Shown: one piece after another, positions 23,046 through 30,948 of the stretch | Layout of the letters: the number at the start of each line of letters is the position of its first letter | How positions within the stretch are numbered: the stretch's first letter is position 1 | NCBI GenBank assembly: GCA_016866775.1 | Contig: VGLJ01000054.1 | Span: forward strand, 1 to 33,359 | Direction: 5' to 3' | DNA length: 33,359 nucleotides | Origin: Candidatus Rokuibacteriota bacterium | Lineage (GTDB): Bacteria; Methylomirabilota; Methylomirabilia; Rokubacteriales; CSP1-6 | Notes under the pieces: generated by a model | The model's input: only the letters and a program-made list of their open reading frames with translations | Told to the model about the DNA's origin: nothing | Database searches by the model: none | Program-made: the position numbers and the translations under genes

Positions 23046-25688
23046 ATGGACGCGGAAACAGTTGACGGCCTTGGGCCGTCAAGGTCCATCGACCGGTTCC
23101 GCTCCCGGTTCTCTTTCCCGCTCGACGACTTCCAGCTCGAAGCGTGCCGCGCGATCGAGACCGGGCAGTCGGTGATCGTCTCGGCGCCGACGGGCGCGGG
23201 CAAGACGCTGGTCGCCGAGTTCGCGATCCAGCAGGCGCTCGAGCAAGGCAAGCGCCTCGCGTACACCACGCCGCTCAAGGCGCTCTCGAACCAGAAGTTC
23301 GCGGACTTCACGCGGACGTACGGCGCCGACGTCGTCGGCATCCTCACCGGCGACGTGAAGGTCAATCCCGGCGCGCGCGTGCTCGTCATGACGACCGAGA
23401 TCCTGCGCAACATGTTCTACACGGGCGGCCTCGCCGACCTGGGCTACGTGGTACTCGACGAGTGCCACTACATGGGCGACGAAGGGCGCGGGACGGTGTG
23501 GGAGGAGATCATCGTCAACGCGCCGCGGGACGTGCAGCTCGTCGCGCTCTCGGCCACGGTGGCGAACGTCAAGGAGATCGCCGACTGGATCTCGATCGTC
23601 CACCGGCCGATCCTGCCGATCTTCCACCCGGAGCGGCCCGTGCCGCTGTCGTACGCGATCGCCGACATCGCCGGCGAGGTCCACGCGCTCGACGCCGTGC
23701 GCAGCGGACGCACGCGCGTCGTCGGTGACGAGTCACGCGCGCAGGACGACCGCGGACGGTGGTACACCCGGCGCGTCGTCGATCCGGTCGTGCTCATCGA
23801 GGCGCTCGAGGCGCGCCGCTGGCTGCCGACAATCTACTTCATCTTCAGCCGGGCGGGGTGCGAGCGCGCGATGGGCGACGTGCTCGCCGAGGGGCGCGCG
23901 TTCGTCACCCGCGAGCAGCAGCGGGAGATCGATCTCGCGATCAGCGAGGCCCTCGCGGAGACGCCGTCGATCGGCGAGTCGAACCTGAACCAGACGATCT
24001 TCCGGGCGCTCGCGCTCGGCGCCGGCGTCCACCACGCCGGCGTGCTTCCCGCGATGAAGCGGCTCATCGAAGTGCTGTTCGAGCGCGGGCTGTGCCGCGT
24101 GGTCTTCGCGACCGAGACGATGGCGCTGGGCATCCACATGCCGGCGCGCAGCGTCGTGCTGCAGGGGCTGACGAAGCGCACCGAGCGCGGCTTCCGCAGC
24201 CTCTTCAACAACGAGCTGACGCAGATGGCCGGGCGCGCGGGGCGCCGCGGCATCGATCCCGAAGGCCAGTGCGTGATCGCGCTCGACGCGCGCGACGGGC
24301 TCGAGGACGTGCTGCGTGTCATCGACAGCCCGCCCGAGCCGGTGGAGAGCCAGTTCAAGCTGGGCTACGGCTCGGTGACGCTGCTCGTCGCGACGGGTGC
24401 CGGGCCGGAGGTGCTCCGCCGGCGCGTCGAGTCGTCGTTCGGCCAGTACCAGAACATGAAGCGCATCCGCGAGCTCGAAGGGGACGTCGCCGCGCTCGAG
24501 GCGCAGGCGACGGCCGTCAGCGAATACGCGGCGCCGTGCGGCGACTTCCCGCGCATCGGGCGCTATCGCCGCGCGCGCGAGGAAGTGGAGGAGCGACGGC
24601 GCGCCGCCGGGCGTGGCGGCCGCCGCGGCGAGCGCAGCGTGATCGAGGCGGAGCCCGGGCGCCTCGCGCTCGTGCGACGCAAGGGCGGGCCGAGCCTCGC
24701 GATGGTCCTCAGCATCCACGGCATCCGCGGCCACCGCGCGGTGGTCGAGGCCTTGCTCCCGCACGGGGCCGTCGTGCGCGTGAAGGCCGGCGTCATCAAG
24801 CGCATCTTCTGGGCGACGCCGCCGCTGCACGTCCCGCGTGACACACAGGCGCGTCTCCGGCGCGACGGTCGCGATCACCGGAGGCTGCACCATCTCTCGG
24901 ACGAGCTCGAGCGCATCGACGTGCACGAGCTCATCGACCGCGAGCGCGCGCAGGGCCCGGAGGCGATCCTGGCGGGCATCGAGTGTCACCGCTGCCCGTG
25001 GGGCGCGACGACGGCGTGCGAGCGCGCGTGGCGCGAGCGCGACCGGACGACCGAGCACCTCGAGCGGCGGCGCGCGGCGCTCGACGCCATCCGCGGCGCG
25101 TACTGGCGGGAGTTCCTCAACGTGGTCGACGTGCTCGAGCAGTTCGGCGCCGTGCACGACCGCGCGCTCACCGCGAAGGGCCGGCTCGTCGCGGGGCTCC
25201 GCCACGACAACGAGCTGCTGGTCGCGGAGGCGGTGAGCCGCGGCGTGCTGAACGACCTGACGCTCGCCGAGGCCGCGGCGATGTGCTCCGGGCTCTCGGA
25301 GGAGTCGCGCTCCGGCGAGCCGAACATCGCGCGCACGTTCCTTCGCCGCAAGCCGAAGCTGCGCCGGCGTTTCGAGCAGCTCGTGGAGGTGGCGGAAGCC
25401 GTCTTCCAGGCGCAGCGCGCGCGCCATCTCGGGATGCCCGTGGGCGTCCATCCTGGCTTCATGCCGTCGGTGTTCCGCTGGGCGTCGGGCGACGACGACT
25501 GGACGGGCATCGTCGAGCAGGATTTCGGCGGCCACGAAGGCGACCTGATCCGCGCGATGCGCCGGCTCATCGACGTCCTGCGGCAGCTTGCCGAGAGCTC
25601 TGAAGTCCCGCCGGAAACCGCGCGACTGCTCGGCCAGGCGGCCCGCGTGATCGACCGCGGCGTCGTCTTCGAGTCCGCGCTGATTTAG
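23046..25688 (+). CDS. DEAD/DExH-box helicase of the Ski2-like type with a DSHCT C-terminus
   Basis: An 880-residue superfamily 2 helicase. Motif Q region FPLDDFQ leads to Walker A APTGAGKT (47-54), motif Ia TTPLKALSNQK, motif II DECH (138-141), motif III SAT (169-171), and motif VI QMAGRAGRRG (393-402). The long C-terminal part (about 600-880) resembles the DSHCT region of Ski2/Mtr4, ending FGGHEGDLIRAMRRLIDVLRQL. It also has Cys-rich ECHRCPW near 645. Such proteins unwind RNA with ATP and help RNA decay or processing; bacterial members are poorly studied. TACCGT lies 6 bases before the ATG, so the message may be leaderless. The lipoprotein gene follows 26 bases after the stop. Confidence 0.95.
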   Translation: MDAETVDGLGPSRSIDRFRSRFSFPLDDFQLEACRAIETGQSVIVSAPTGAGKTLVAEFAIQQALEQGKRLAYTTPLKALSNQKFADFTRTYGADVVGILTGDVKVNPGARVLVMTTEILRNMFYTGGLADLGYVVLDECHYMGDEGRGTVWEEIIVNAPRDVQLVALSATVANVKEIADWISIVHRPILPIFHPERPVPLSYAIADIAGEVHALDAVRSGRTRVVGDESRAQDDRGRWYTRRVVDPVVLIEALEARRWLPTIYFIFSRAGCERAMGDVLAEGRAFVTREQQREIDLAISEALAETPSIGESNLNQTIFRALALGAGVHHAGVLPAMKRLIEVLFERGLCRVVFATETMALGIHMPARSVVLQGLTKRTERGFRSLFNNELTQMAGRAGRRGIDPEGQCVIALDARDGLEDVLRVIDSPPEPVESQFKLGYGSVTLLVATGAGPEVLRRRVESSFGQYQNMKRIRELEGDVAALEAQATAVSEYAAPCGDFPRIGRYRRAREEVEERRRAAGRGGRRGERSVIEAEPGRLALVRRKGGPSLAMVLSIHGIRGHRAVVEALLPHGAVVRVKAGVIKRIFWATPPLHVPRDTQARLRRDGRDHRRLHHLSDELERIDVHELIDRERAQGPEAILAGIECHRCPWGATTACERAWRERDRTTEHLERRRAALDAIRGAYWREFLNVVDVLEQFGAVHDRALTAKGRLVAGLRHDNELLVAEAVSRGVLNDLTLAEAAAMCSGLSEESRSGEPNIARTFLRRKPKLRRRFEQLVEVAEAVFQAQRARHLGMPVGVHPGFMPSVFRWASGDDDWTGIVEQDFGGHEGDLIRAMRRLIDVLRQLAESSEVPPETARLLGQAARVIDRGVVFESALI
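23062..23082. repeat. Perfect 9-bp inverted repeat at the 5' end of the helicase gene
   Basis: TTGACGGCC (23062-23070), spacer TTG, and GGCCGTCAA (23074-23082) form a perfect inverted repeat. It covers helicase codons 6-13 and lies 31-51 bases upstream of the divergent YCII gene. It could be an operator for either gene or an mRNA hairpin near the helicase start. Confidence 0.45.
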
Positions 25689-25714
25689 CACCTGCTCCTG
25701 CTAGACTGGCGCGC

Positions 25715-26197
25715 GTGAAGCTCTTCGCCGCCGCGCTCGTCGTCGTCCTCGCCGCGGGGTGCGCGAAGTGGGGCCCGCCGCTCGAGCAGCGCACCACGCA
25801 CGGCCCCACGGCGCGACAGTTCTGGATCCTCCGGCAGGCGATGACCAACAGCCGCGAGCCCACCATCGAAGAGCGCCGTCACTGGGAAGATCAGCTCGAG
25901 ATCCGGATCGACCAGTACGTGCGCCAGCATCCCGAGGCTGCGAACGCGCTCCACGTCACCTCGTTCCGCTTCGACAAGCGGGTCGTCACCGGAATGGCGA
26001 AGGAGCAGGTGCTCATCCTGCTCGGGGCGCCCGAAGGCGTCACCAGCGATCAGGGCGCCATGGAGAAGGCCGCGCGGCGCTACTGGAAGGACATGCAGGG
26101 CAACGTCACGGAGGCCTGGTCGTATCCGCTCGGCTGGACGTTCTTCTTCACCGGACAAACCCTCGTCGACATCACGCAGTACCTGGAAAGGGATTGA
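25715..26197 (+). CDS. Putative lipoprotein with a BamE/SmpA-like region
   Basis: A 160-residue exported protein starting at GTG 25715. The signal ends in the lipobox LAAGC with Cys16, so it should be lipid-anchored. The C-terminal stretch, from about residue 92 (GMAKEQVLILLGAPEGVTSDQG, then AWSYPLGWTFFFTGQTLVDITQYLE), resembles the BamE/SmpA fold, in which a GM-x-x-x-x-V-x-x-x-LG-x-P phrase is typical. BamE helps outer membrane protein assembly; this protein is longer and only loosely similar. TAGACT lies 7 bases before the start, pointing to a leaderless message. It precedes the gamma-glutamyltransferase gene by 7 bases. Confidence 0.8.
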   Translation: MKLFAAALVVVLAAGCAKWGPPLEQRTTHGPTARQFWILRQAMTNSREPTIEERRHWEDQLEIRIDQYVRQHPEAANALHVTSFRFDKRVVTGMAKEQVLILLGAPEGVTSDQGAMEKAARRYWKDMQGNVTEAWSYPLGWTFFFTGQTLVDITQYLERD

Positions 26198-26204
26198 CAC
26201 CGCC

Positions 26205-27944
26205 ATGATTCGCTCCCGCCTCAGCGTCACCAAGACCACGCCGCTCGCCACGCGCGGGCTCGTCGCCGCCGAGCATCCGGCCGGCGCCGACATCGGTGCC
26301 GCGATCCTCGAGCGCGGCGGCAACGCCGTCGACGCGGCCGTCGCCACCGCGTTCGCCATGCCGGTGGTCGAGCCGTTCATGAGCACGATCGCGGGTGCCG
26401 GCACGATGCTCATCCACGTGGCCAAGCGGGGCGAGACGGTGTGCCTCGACTTCAACCCCAACGCGCCGATGGCCGCGCACGCGTCCATCTACAAGCTCAT
26501 CGGCGGCATCGCGACGTACGCGCTCTTCGCGTGGCCGCGCGTCGAGGACGACGCCAACGTGTACGGCTATCGCTCGGTCGCCGTGCCGGGCTCCGTCGCG
26601 GGGCTCGCGCTGGCGCTCGAGCGCTACGGCACGATGAGCCTGAAGGACGTGGTCGCGCCCGCGGTGAAGCTGGCGCGCGAGGGGTTCATCGCCGACTGGT
26701 ACCAGGCGCTCAGCACCGCGAAGTACCTCGAGGAGCTGTCGGCCTTTCCCGAGACCGCGCGCATCCACCTGCGCAACGGGCGCTCGGTCTACCGGCCGCC
26801 GTCGATGGAGCCGGGCGATCGCGTCACGAACCCCGACCTCGCGGCGAGCATGGAGCTGATCGGCCGCGAGGGGCCCGACGCGTTCTACCGCGGCGCGATC
26901 GCGCAGGCCATCCACAACGACATGGCCGCGAACGGCGGGTGGCTCACGAAGGACGACCTCGCTGCCTACCAGGTGCGCGTCGTCGAGCCGCTGCGCGGGC
27001 GCTATCGCGATCTCGACCTCGCGTTCTCGCCGGGCGCGACGGGCGGGACCACCGCGCTCGAGATCCTGAACATCCTCGAGCAGTTCGCGCCGTCCGCGTG
27101 CGGATACACCACCGCGGCCGGGCTGCACGTCCGCGCGGAGGCCGTGCGGCGCGCGTTCGCCGACCGCTTCGCGCACATCGGCGACCCGGCGGTCGTGGGC
27201 GACGCGTTTCGATCCTTGACCACGAAGGAGCACGCGCGGTCCGTCGCCCGCGACGTGAAGCGTGGAGGGGCAGAGGGGGCGGCGCCGCGGGGTGTGCGGC
27301 CGACATCCGCAGGCTCTGCGAGGACAGGAGGCCGCACACCCCGCGGCGCCGCCCCCTCTGCCCCGTCAGACTCCACGACGCGCGCCTCGGACTGCACCAC
27401 GCACATCTCCGTCGTCGATAAGAACAGGAACATGGTCTCGCTCACGCACACCGCCGTGTCGCTGTGGGGCGCCCGCGTCGTCGTCCCCGGAACCGGGATC
27501 CTCCTCAACAACGGAATGATTTGGTTTGATCCCGAGCCCGGGAAGCCGAACTCGATCGCGCCCGGGAAGCGCGGCATGGTCAATATGGTGCCCGTCCTCG
27601 GGTTCAAGAAGGGGAAGCCGTACCTCGCGCTCGGGGCGCCGGGTGGGCGGAAGATCATCGCGGCGATCCCTCAAGTCATCGCGAACCTCGTCGATGCCAA
27701 GGGCTCCCTGCAGGCGGCGATCGACGCGCCGCGGCTCCACCACGAGGGCAACGGGCTGGAGATCGACGATCGCGTGGGCGAGAAGGTGATGCAGGCGCTC
27801 GCGCAGCGCGGCCACACGGTCGCGCGCAAGACGGAGACGTACGCGTCGCTGAACTTCGCGCGGCCCGTCGGCGTGCGGATCACGGCGAAAGGTCTCGAAG
27901 CGGGCCTGGACTCGTTCGGCGCGGCCGCGGCCGCCGGGCACTAG
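26205..27944 (+). CDS. Gamma-glutamyltransferase family protein carrying a palindromic insert
   Basis: A 579-residue Ntn hydrolase precursor. The large subunit begins VAAEHPAGADIGAAILERGGNAVDAAVATAFAMPVVEP and contains GYRSVAVPGSVAGL. The self-cleavage site is DCTTHISVVD, with catalytic Thr398 becoming the small-subunit N-terminus. GILLNNGMIWFDP and GAPGGRKI, expected in the small subunit, follow. It would move or hydrolyse gamma-glutamyl groups, or act on cephalosporin-like or oxamic substrates as some relatives do. No signal peptide is visible, so it is probably cytoplasmic. Residues about 355-387, just before the cleavage site, are translated from a 35-bp inverted repeat and are low in complexity (Gly, Ala, Pro, Arg). 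This linker lies where large-subunit ends tolerate variation. The gene is 7 bases after the lipoprotein. Confidence 0.95.
   Translation: MIRSRLSVTKTTPLATRGLVAAEHPAGADIGAAILERGGNAVDAAVATAFAMPVVEPFMSTIAGAGTMLIHVAKRGETVCLDFNPNAPMAAHASIYKLIGGIATYALFAWPRVEDDANVYGYRSVAVPGSVAGLALALERYGTMSLKDVVAPAVKLAREGFIADWYQALSTAKYLEELSAFPETARIHLRNGRSVYRPPSMEPGDRVTNPDLAASMELIGREGPDAFYRGAIAQAIHNDMAANGGWLTKDDLAAYQVRVVEPLRGRYRDLDLAFSPGATGGTTALEILNILEQFAPSACGYTTAAGLHVRAEAVRRAFADRFAHIGDPAVVGDAFRSLTTKEHARSVARDVKRGGAEGAAPRGVRPTSAGSARTGGRTPRGAAPSAPSDSTTRASDCTTHISVVDKNRNMVSLTHTAVSLWGARVVVPGTGILLNNGMIWFDPEPGKPNSIAPGKRGMVNMVPVLGFKKGKPYLALGAPGGRKIIAAIPQVIANLVDAKGSLQAAIDAPRLHHEGNGLEIDDRVGEKVMQALAQRGHTVARKTETYASLNFARPVGVRITAKGLEAGLDSFGAAAAAGH
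27267..27364. repeat. 35-bp perfect inverted repeat inserted in the gamma-glutamyltransferase gene
   Basis: Arms at 27267-27301 and 27330-27364 are perfect reverse complements, 35 bases each, separated by a 28-base loop. Within the loop CGCAG (27308-27312) and CTGCG (27316-27320) pair again. Outside, CGTGGAG (27261-27267) and CTCCACG (27371-27377) also match after a small bulge, giving a 117-base unit, a multiple of three. The element leaves the reading frame open. It recalls palindromic elements such as the RPEs of Rickettsia, which insert in frame into genes. No other copy was noticed in this window. Confidence 0.9.
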
Positions 27945-27967
27945 TCCCGGAGACCAGGGAGGACACG

Positions 27968-28216
27968 ATGCCCCTCGAAGAGAAAGTCATCGCGAGCTGG
28001 AAGTACAAGAAGGGCGCGCTCGATCAGAAGACCGCGTGCCTCTGTTATCTCGTCGCCAACTTGACGGCCGGCAACACCCACTGAGCGCCGCGCGACCTGG
28101 CAGGTGCCAGGGCGGCGGGCGCGACCGAGGACGAGGTGCGGGAAGCGATCAGCTTCGCCATCCGCGCGAACGCGGCGAAGACGCACGCGGACATCCTGAA
28201 AGTCTGGAAAGAGTAA
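27968..28216 (+). CDS. Probable selenoprotein, AhpD/carboxymuconolactone decarboxylase-like, in-frame TGA at codon 39
   Basis: Reading through one in-frame TGA (28082-28084) gives an 82-residue protein. The frame continues as ordinary family sequence after it: before it KKGALDQKTACLCYLVANLTAG, after it AGARAAGATEDEVREAISFAIR. In the AhpD/CMD fold the catalytic motif is C-x2-C-x3-H followed by a stretch ending AGAT; by that alignment the TGA falls on the second Cys, while the first Cys is Asn36 and the His is Asp43. A hairpin with loop AGGT starts 11 bases after the TGA (see SECIS entry). A strong ribosome binding site, AGGGAGGA, precedes the ATG, and the next gene starts immediately after the TAA. 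Alternatively this is a TGC or TGT to TGA nonsense mutation. Bacterial AhpD-like selenoproteins are known. Confidence 0.65.
28082..28117 (+). promoter_or_regulatory. SECIS-like hairpin directly after the in-frame TGA
   Basis: After TGA come 11 bases, then CCTGGC (28096-28101), loop AGGT (28102-28105) and GCCAGG (28106-28111), a perfect 6-bp stem. Below it CGCCGC (28086-28091) pairs with GCGGCG (28112-28117), with a 4-base bulge on the 5' side. The apical loop starts 17 bases after the TGA, as in the E. coli fdhF SECIS, whose loop begins with AGGU. It would bind SelB and recode UGA as selenocysteine. Confidence 0.6.
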
Positions 28217-28528
28217 ATGGCGGAGGTCTCTCTGACGGCGGCCTTCTCCACGATCCCGGGTGACGACGCCGAGGCGATCAAGCGCCTGCTCACCGAGATC
28301 GTGGAGCAGCTCGCGCGCGAGGACGGCGGCTTCTCGCGGGCCAAGCTCGTCTTCACCGAGTCGAACGAGCGGTGCGGGCTCACGGCCGAGCTCGACGGGA
28401 TCAAGCGCGAAGGCGTGCCGCTCGCGATCGAGCTCGATCAGCTCGAGGACGCGCAAACGGCCGCGGGCGCGCGGGCACAGCTCAAGGAGGCGATCCGCCT
28501 CTACTTCCGGAAGGTCCAGGGCAAGTGA
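28217..28528 (+). CDS. Small hypothetical protein following the probable selenoprotein
   Basis: A 103-residue soluble protein that I cannot assign. Its ATG follows the TAA of the probable selenoprotein with no gap, and GGAAAGAG just upstream is a usable ribosome binding site. It is predicted mixed alpha/beta: AEVSLTAAFSTIPGDDAEAIKRLLTEIVEQLAREDGGFSRAKLVF, then TESNERCGLTAELDGIKREGVPLAIELDQLEDAQTA and a C-terminal helix ending in LYFRKVQGK. One cysteine (Cys53) is present. The stop overlaps the methyltransferase start (GTGA). The position suggests joint expression with the selenoprotein, but no functional link can be shown. Confidence 0.8.
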   Translation: MAEVSLTAAFSTIPGDDAEAIKRLLTEIVEQLAREDGGFSRAKLVFTESNERCGLTAELDGIKREGVPLAIELDQLEDAQTAAGARAQLKEAIRLYFRKVQGK

Positions 28529-29220
28529 CCGACGTGCCGCTGCTCCTCTTCACCTGGCGCGGCTCCGTCTTCCGCGTCGCCGACGGCGTGCAGCCGCCGA
28601 AGGCCGGATCGCTCTTCTTCTGCCGCCACCTGACCGTGCGCCCGGGCGAGCGGGTGCTCGAGATCGGCGCCGGGCTCGGCCTCGCCGCCGTGCTCGCGGC
28701 GCGCGCGGGCGCGATCGTGACCGCGACCGACGTGATCCCCGCGGCGGTCGAGTCGATCCGCGCGAACGCGCTCTTGAACGGCGTCGCCGTCGACGCGCGG
28801 CTCGGCGATGCGTGGGCGCCGGTCGCGGGCGAGCGCTTCCACGTGGTGTGCACGAATCCGCCGCAGATGCCGACGCCGCCGGGGCGCGACCGCGACGACG
28901 CGGAGGCCGCCGCCGACAACGGCGGCCCTGACGGGTGGGCGCTGCTCGACCGGGTCATCGAGGGCGCACCCGAGCATCTCGAGCGCGGCGGACGGCTGAT
29001 CTTCAGCATCTTCGAGTTCCTCGGGCTCAAGAACGCGCACGAGAAGCTGGAGGCGGTCGGGCTCGCGCCGCGCGTCGTCGCGCGCGAGACGCAGAGCTTT
29101 CCGCGCATCGGGTACGAGCGGCTCGATCATCTGCGCGCGATCGATCGCGAAGCCTCGCTGCCGGCGCACGGGCTGCCGCGGACGGTCGAGCGCTACATCA
29201 TCGAGGGCGCGCGCGCGTGA
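28525..29220 (+). CDS. Class I methyltransferase with an NPP motif (HemK/MTS-like)
   Basis: A 231-residue SAM-dependent methyltransferase. Motif I is VLEIGAGLGLAAVLAA (about 44-59), an acidic residue follows in TATDV (about 66-70), and motif IV is CTNPPQMP (Asn111-Pro112-Pro113-Gln114). NPP(Y/Q) is the hallmark of enzymes that methylate planar amide or amino nitrogens, such as PrmC/HemK on release factors or RsmC on rRNA. The C-terminal part (LDRVIEGAPEHLERGGRLIFSIFEFLG) completes the fold. The exact target is not clear. The GTG at 28525 overlaps the previous stop, and its own stop overlaps the deacetylase start. Confidence 0.9.
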   Translation: MTDVPLLLFTWRGSVFRVADGVQPPKAGSLFFCRHLTVRPGERVLEIGAGLGLAAVLAARAGAIVTATDVIPAAVESIRANALLNGVAVDARLGDAWAPVAGERFHVVCTNPPQMPTPPGRDRDDAEAAADNGGPDGWALLDRVIEGAPEHLERGGRLIFSIFEFLGLKNAHEKLEAVGLAPRVVARETQSFPRIGYERLDHLRAIDREASLPAHGLPRTVERYIIEGARA

Positions 29221-29963
29221 CGCGGCGCCTGATCGTCAACGCCGACGACTTCGGGCTCACGCCGGGCGTGAGCGAAGGCATCCTCGCCGCGCATCGCCAC
29301 GGCATCGTCACGAGCACCACGATGCTCGTGAACCGCGAGATCCCGCGCGAGCACATCGCGCGCGCGCACGACGCCGGGCTGGGCCTCGGGCTCCACGTGA
29401 ACCTCACGCTGGGCCGCCCGCTGACGCGCGGGGCGTCGCTCGTGGACGACGGCGGCAGCTTCGTGCGGGACGCGCGGCGCGCGGCGGCGCGGGCGGAGGC
29501 CGGCGACGTCGAGCGCGAGGTCGAGGCGCAGATCGAGCGGTTCGAGAAGCTGGCACGCGCGTCGCCCACGCATCTCGACTCGCATCACCACGTGGGGCTG
29601 CACGCGCCCGTGCGCGAGGTCGTCGTCGACGCCGCGCGCCGGCTCGGCGTCCCGGTGCGCAGTCAGGACGAGGCGACGCGCGCGCGGACGCGCAGCGCCG
29701 GGCTGCGCACGCCGGATCACTTCTTCGGCGAGTCGGGGCCCGACGCCTACTGGTCGCTGACGCGGACGCTCGCGCACCTGCGCGCGCTGCCGCCGGGCGT
29801 CTCGGAGTTCATGACGCATCCCGGGTGGTGCGACGCGGAGCTGAGTTACAGCCGCTACGGCCGTCAGCGCGAGGTCGAGCTCGTCGGCCTCGGCTCGCCG
29901 GCCGCGCGCGCGGCGGCGACCGCGCTCGGCATCACGCTCTGCGACTTCCGCGCGGTGCGATGA
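29217..29963 (+). CDS. ChbG/YdjC family carbohydrate deacetylase-like protein
   Basis: A 248-residue protein of the YdjC/ChbG group. The metal site is visible as RLIVNADDFGLTPGV (Asp10, Asp11), GLHVNLT (His60) and HLDSHHHVG (Asp121, His123-125). FMTHPG near the C-terminus adds a further His. Relatives remove N-acetyl groups from chitooligosaccharides or diacetylchitobiose using one divalent metal. This copy is placed before a ROK sugar kinase and a zinc alcohol dehydrogenase, so amino-sugar use is a fair guess. The GTG at 29217 overlaps the stop of the methyltransferase gene (GTGA). No signal peptide is visible, so it should act in the cytoplasm. Confidence 0.93.
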   Translation: MTRRLIVNADDFGLTPGVSEGILAAHRHGIVTSTTMLVNREIPREHIARAHDAGLGLGLHVNLTLGRPLTRGASLVDDGGSFVRDARRAAARAEAGDVEREVEAQIERFEKLARASPTHLDSHHHVGLHAPVREVVVDAARRLGVPVRSQDEATRARTRSAGLRTPDHFFGESGPDAYWSLTRTLAHLRALPPGVSEFMTHPGWCDAELSYSRYGRQREVELVGLGSPAARAAATALGITLCDFRAVR

Positions 29964-29976
29964 ACGTGCGGGCGGC

Positions 29977-30948
29977 ATGACGACCGTCCTGGCCGTCGAC
30001 GTCGGCGGGACGACGACCGCGGCCGGCCTCGTCACCGATGCGGGCGACGTCGTCACGGAGCGCCAGCTCGGCACGCACGCCAAGGGGCCCGGCACCGTGC
30101 GCGAAACGATCGAGTCGCTCATCGAGAGCCTCCAGCGCGACGCGGGGGCGCGGCCCGTCGGCATCGGGATCGGGATCCCCGCCGTCGTCGACGCCGAGGG
30201 CGGGATCGTCGGTGAGGAAGCGCACAACGTGCCGGAGCTGGCCGGCGTGCCGCTGGCCCGCCTGGTCTCGGAGCGCTTCGGCATCCCGGCCTTCATCGAC
30301 AACGACGTCAACGCGCTCGCGCTGGCGGAGTGGCGCTTCGGCGCGGCGAAGGGTGCGCGGTCGCTCGTCGTGCTGGCGCCGGGGACGGGCTTCGGCTCCG
30401 GCATCGTCGTCGACGGGCGGCTGATCCGCGGCGCGCACGGCTTCGGCGCCGAGCTCGGCCACGTGCCGGTGAAGTTCGACGGGCCGGCGTGCTGGTGCGG
30501 GGGCCGCGGCTGCCTCGCGCTCTACGCGAGCGGGCGCGGGATCGCGGAGGCGGCGCGCGCACGCGTGACCGGTGCGGGCGGCGGCGCGTTGCTCGCCGCC
30601 GCGAGCGGTGAGCCGATGCGCATCGACGCCCCCCTGGTGTTCCAGATGGCGGCGGACGGCGAGCCGATGGCGAGCGCGGTGATCGACGACGCGTGCCGCG
30701 CGCTCGGCGCGATTCTCGGCATCGTCGTCAACGGGCTCAATCCCGAGGTCATCGTGGTGACGGGCGGCGTCGCCGTATCGCTCGTCGCGCTCGAGAAGCG
30801 CGTGCTCGCCTGCGCGGCGCAGTACGCGTTCAAGCGCGCGCTGACCACGACGAAGATCGGCATCGTGCCCGGCGACAAACGCCTCAGCATGCGCGGCGCC
30901 GCGGCGCTCGCGCTGTACGAACTCGAGACGCGAAGGAGCAGCCGATGA
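29977..30948 (+). CDS. ROK family sugar kinase
   Basis: A 323-residue ROK family protein. The ATP site is AVDVGGTTTAAGLV (7-20) and LAPGTGFGSGIVVDG (133-147). The catalytic Asp110 lies in FIDNDVNALALAEW. The zinc site is GAELGHVPV with His162 and CWCGGRGC with Cys172, Cys174 and Cys179. The usual Glu after the last Cys (GCLE) is Ala here, a mild deviation that might change sugar recognition. There is no N-terminal helix-turn-helix, so it is a kinase and not a repressor. Glucose, N-acetylmannosamine and N-acetylglucosamine are typical substrates. It starts 13 bases after the ChbG-like stop, and its own stop overlaps the alcohol dehydrogenase start. Confidence 0.94.
   Translation: MTTVLAVDVGGTTTAAGLVTDAGDVVTERQLGTHAKGPGTVRETIESLIESLQRDAGARPVGIGIGIPAVVDAEGGIVGEEAHNVPELAGVPLARLVSERFGIPAFIDNDVNALALAEWRFGAAKGARSLVVLAPGTGFGSGIVVDGRLIRGAHGFGAELGHVPVKFDGPACWCGGRGCLALYASGRGIAEAARARVTGAGGGALLAAASGEPMRIDAPLVFQMAADGEPMASAVIDDACRALGAILGIVVNGLNPEVIVVTGGVAVSLVALEKRVLACAAQYAFKRALTTTKIGIVPGDKRLSMRGAAALALYELETRRSSR

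Noticed and set aside
27002-27658. Minus-strand open frame opposite the gamma-glutamyltransferase with a similar Gly/Ala/Pro peptide
   Set aside because: The likeness comes from the inverted repeat, which reads almost the same on both strands. The rest has no support.
27968-28084. Reading the AhpD-like gene as a simple 38-codon truncated pseudogene
   Set aside because: Possible, but the same frame continues with family sequence for 43 codons, a hairpin sits exactly where a SECIS should, and flanking gene spacing is intact. I kept nonsense mutation only as the alternative.
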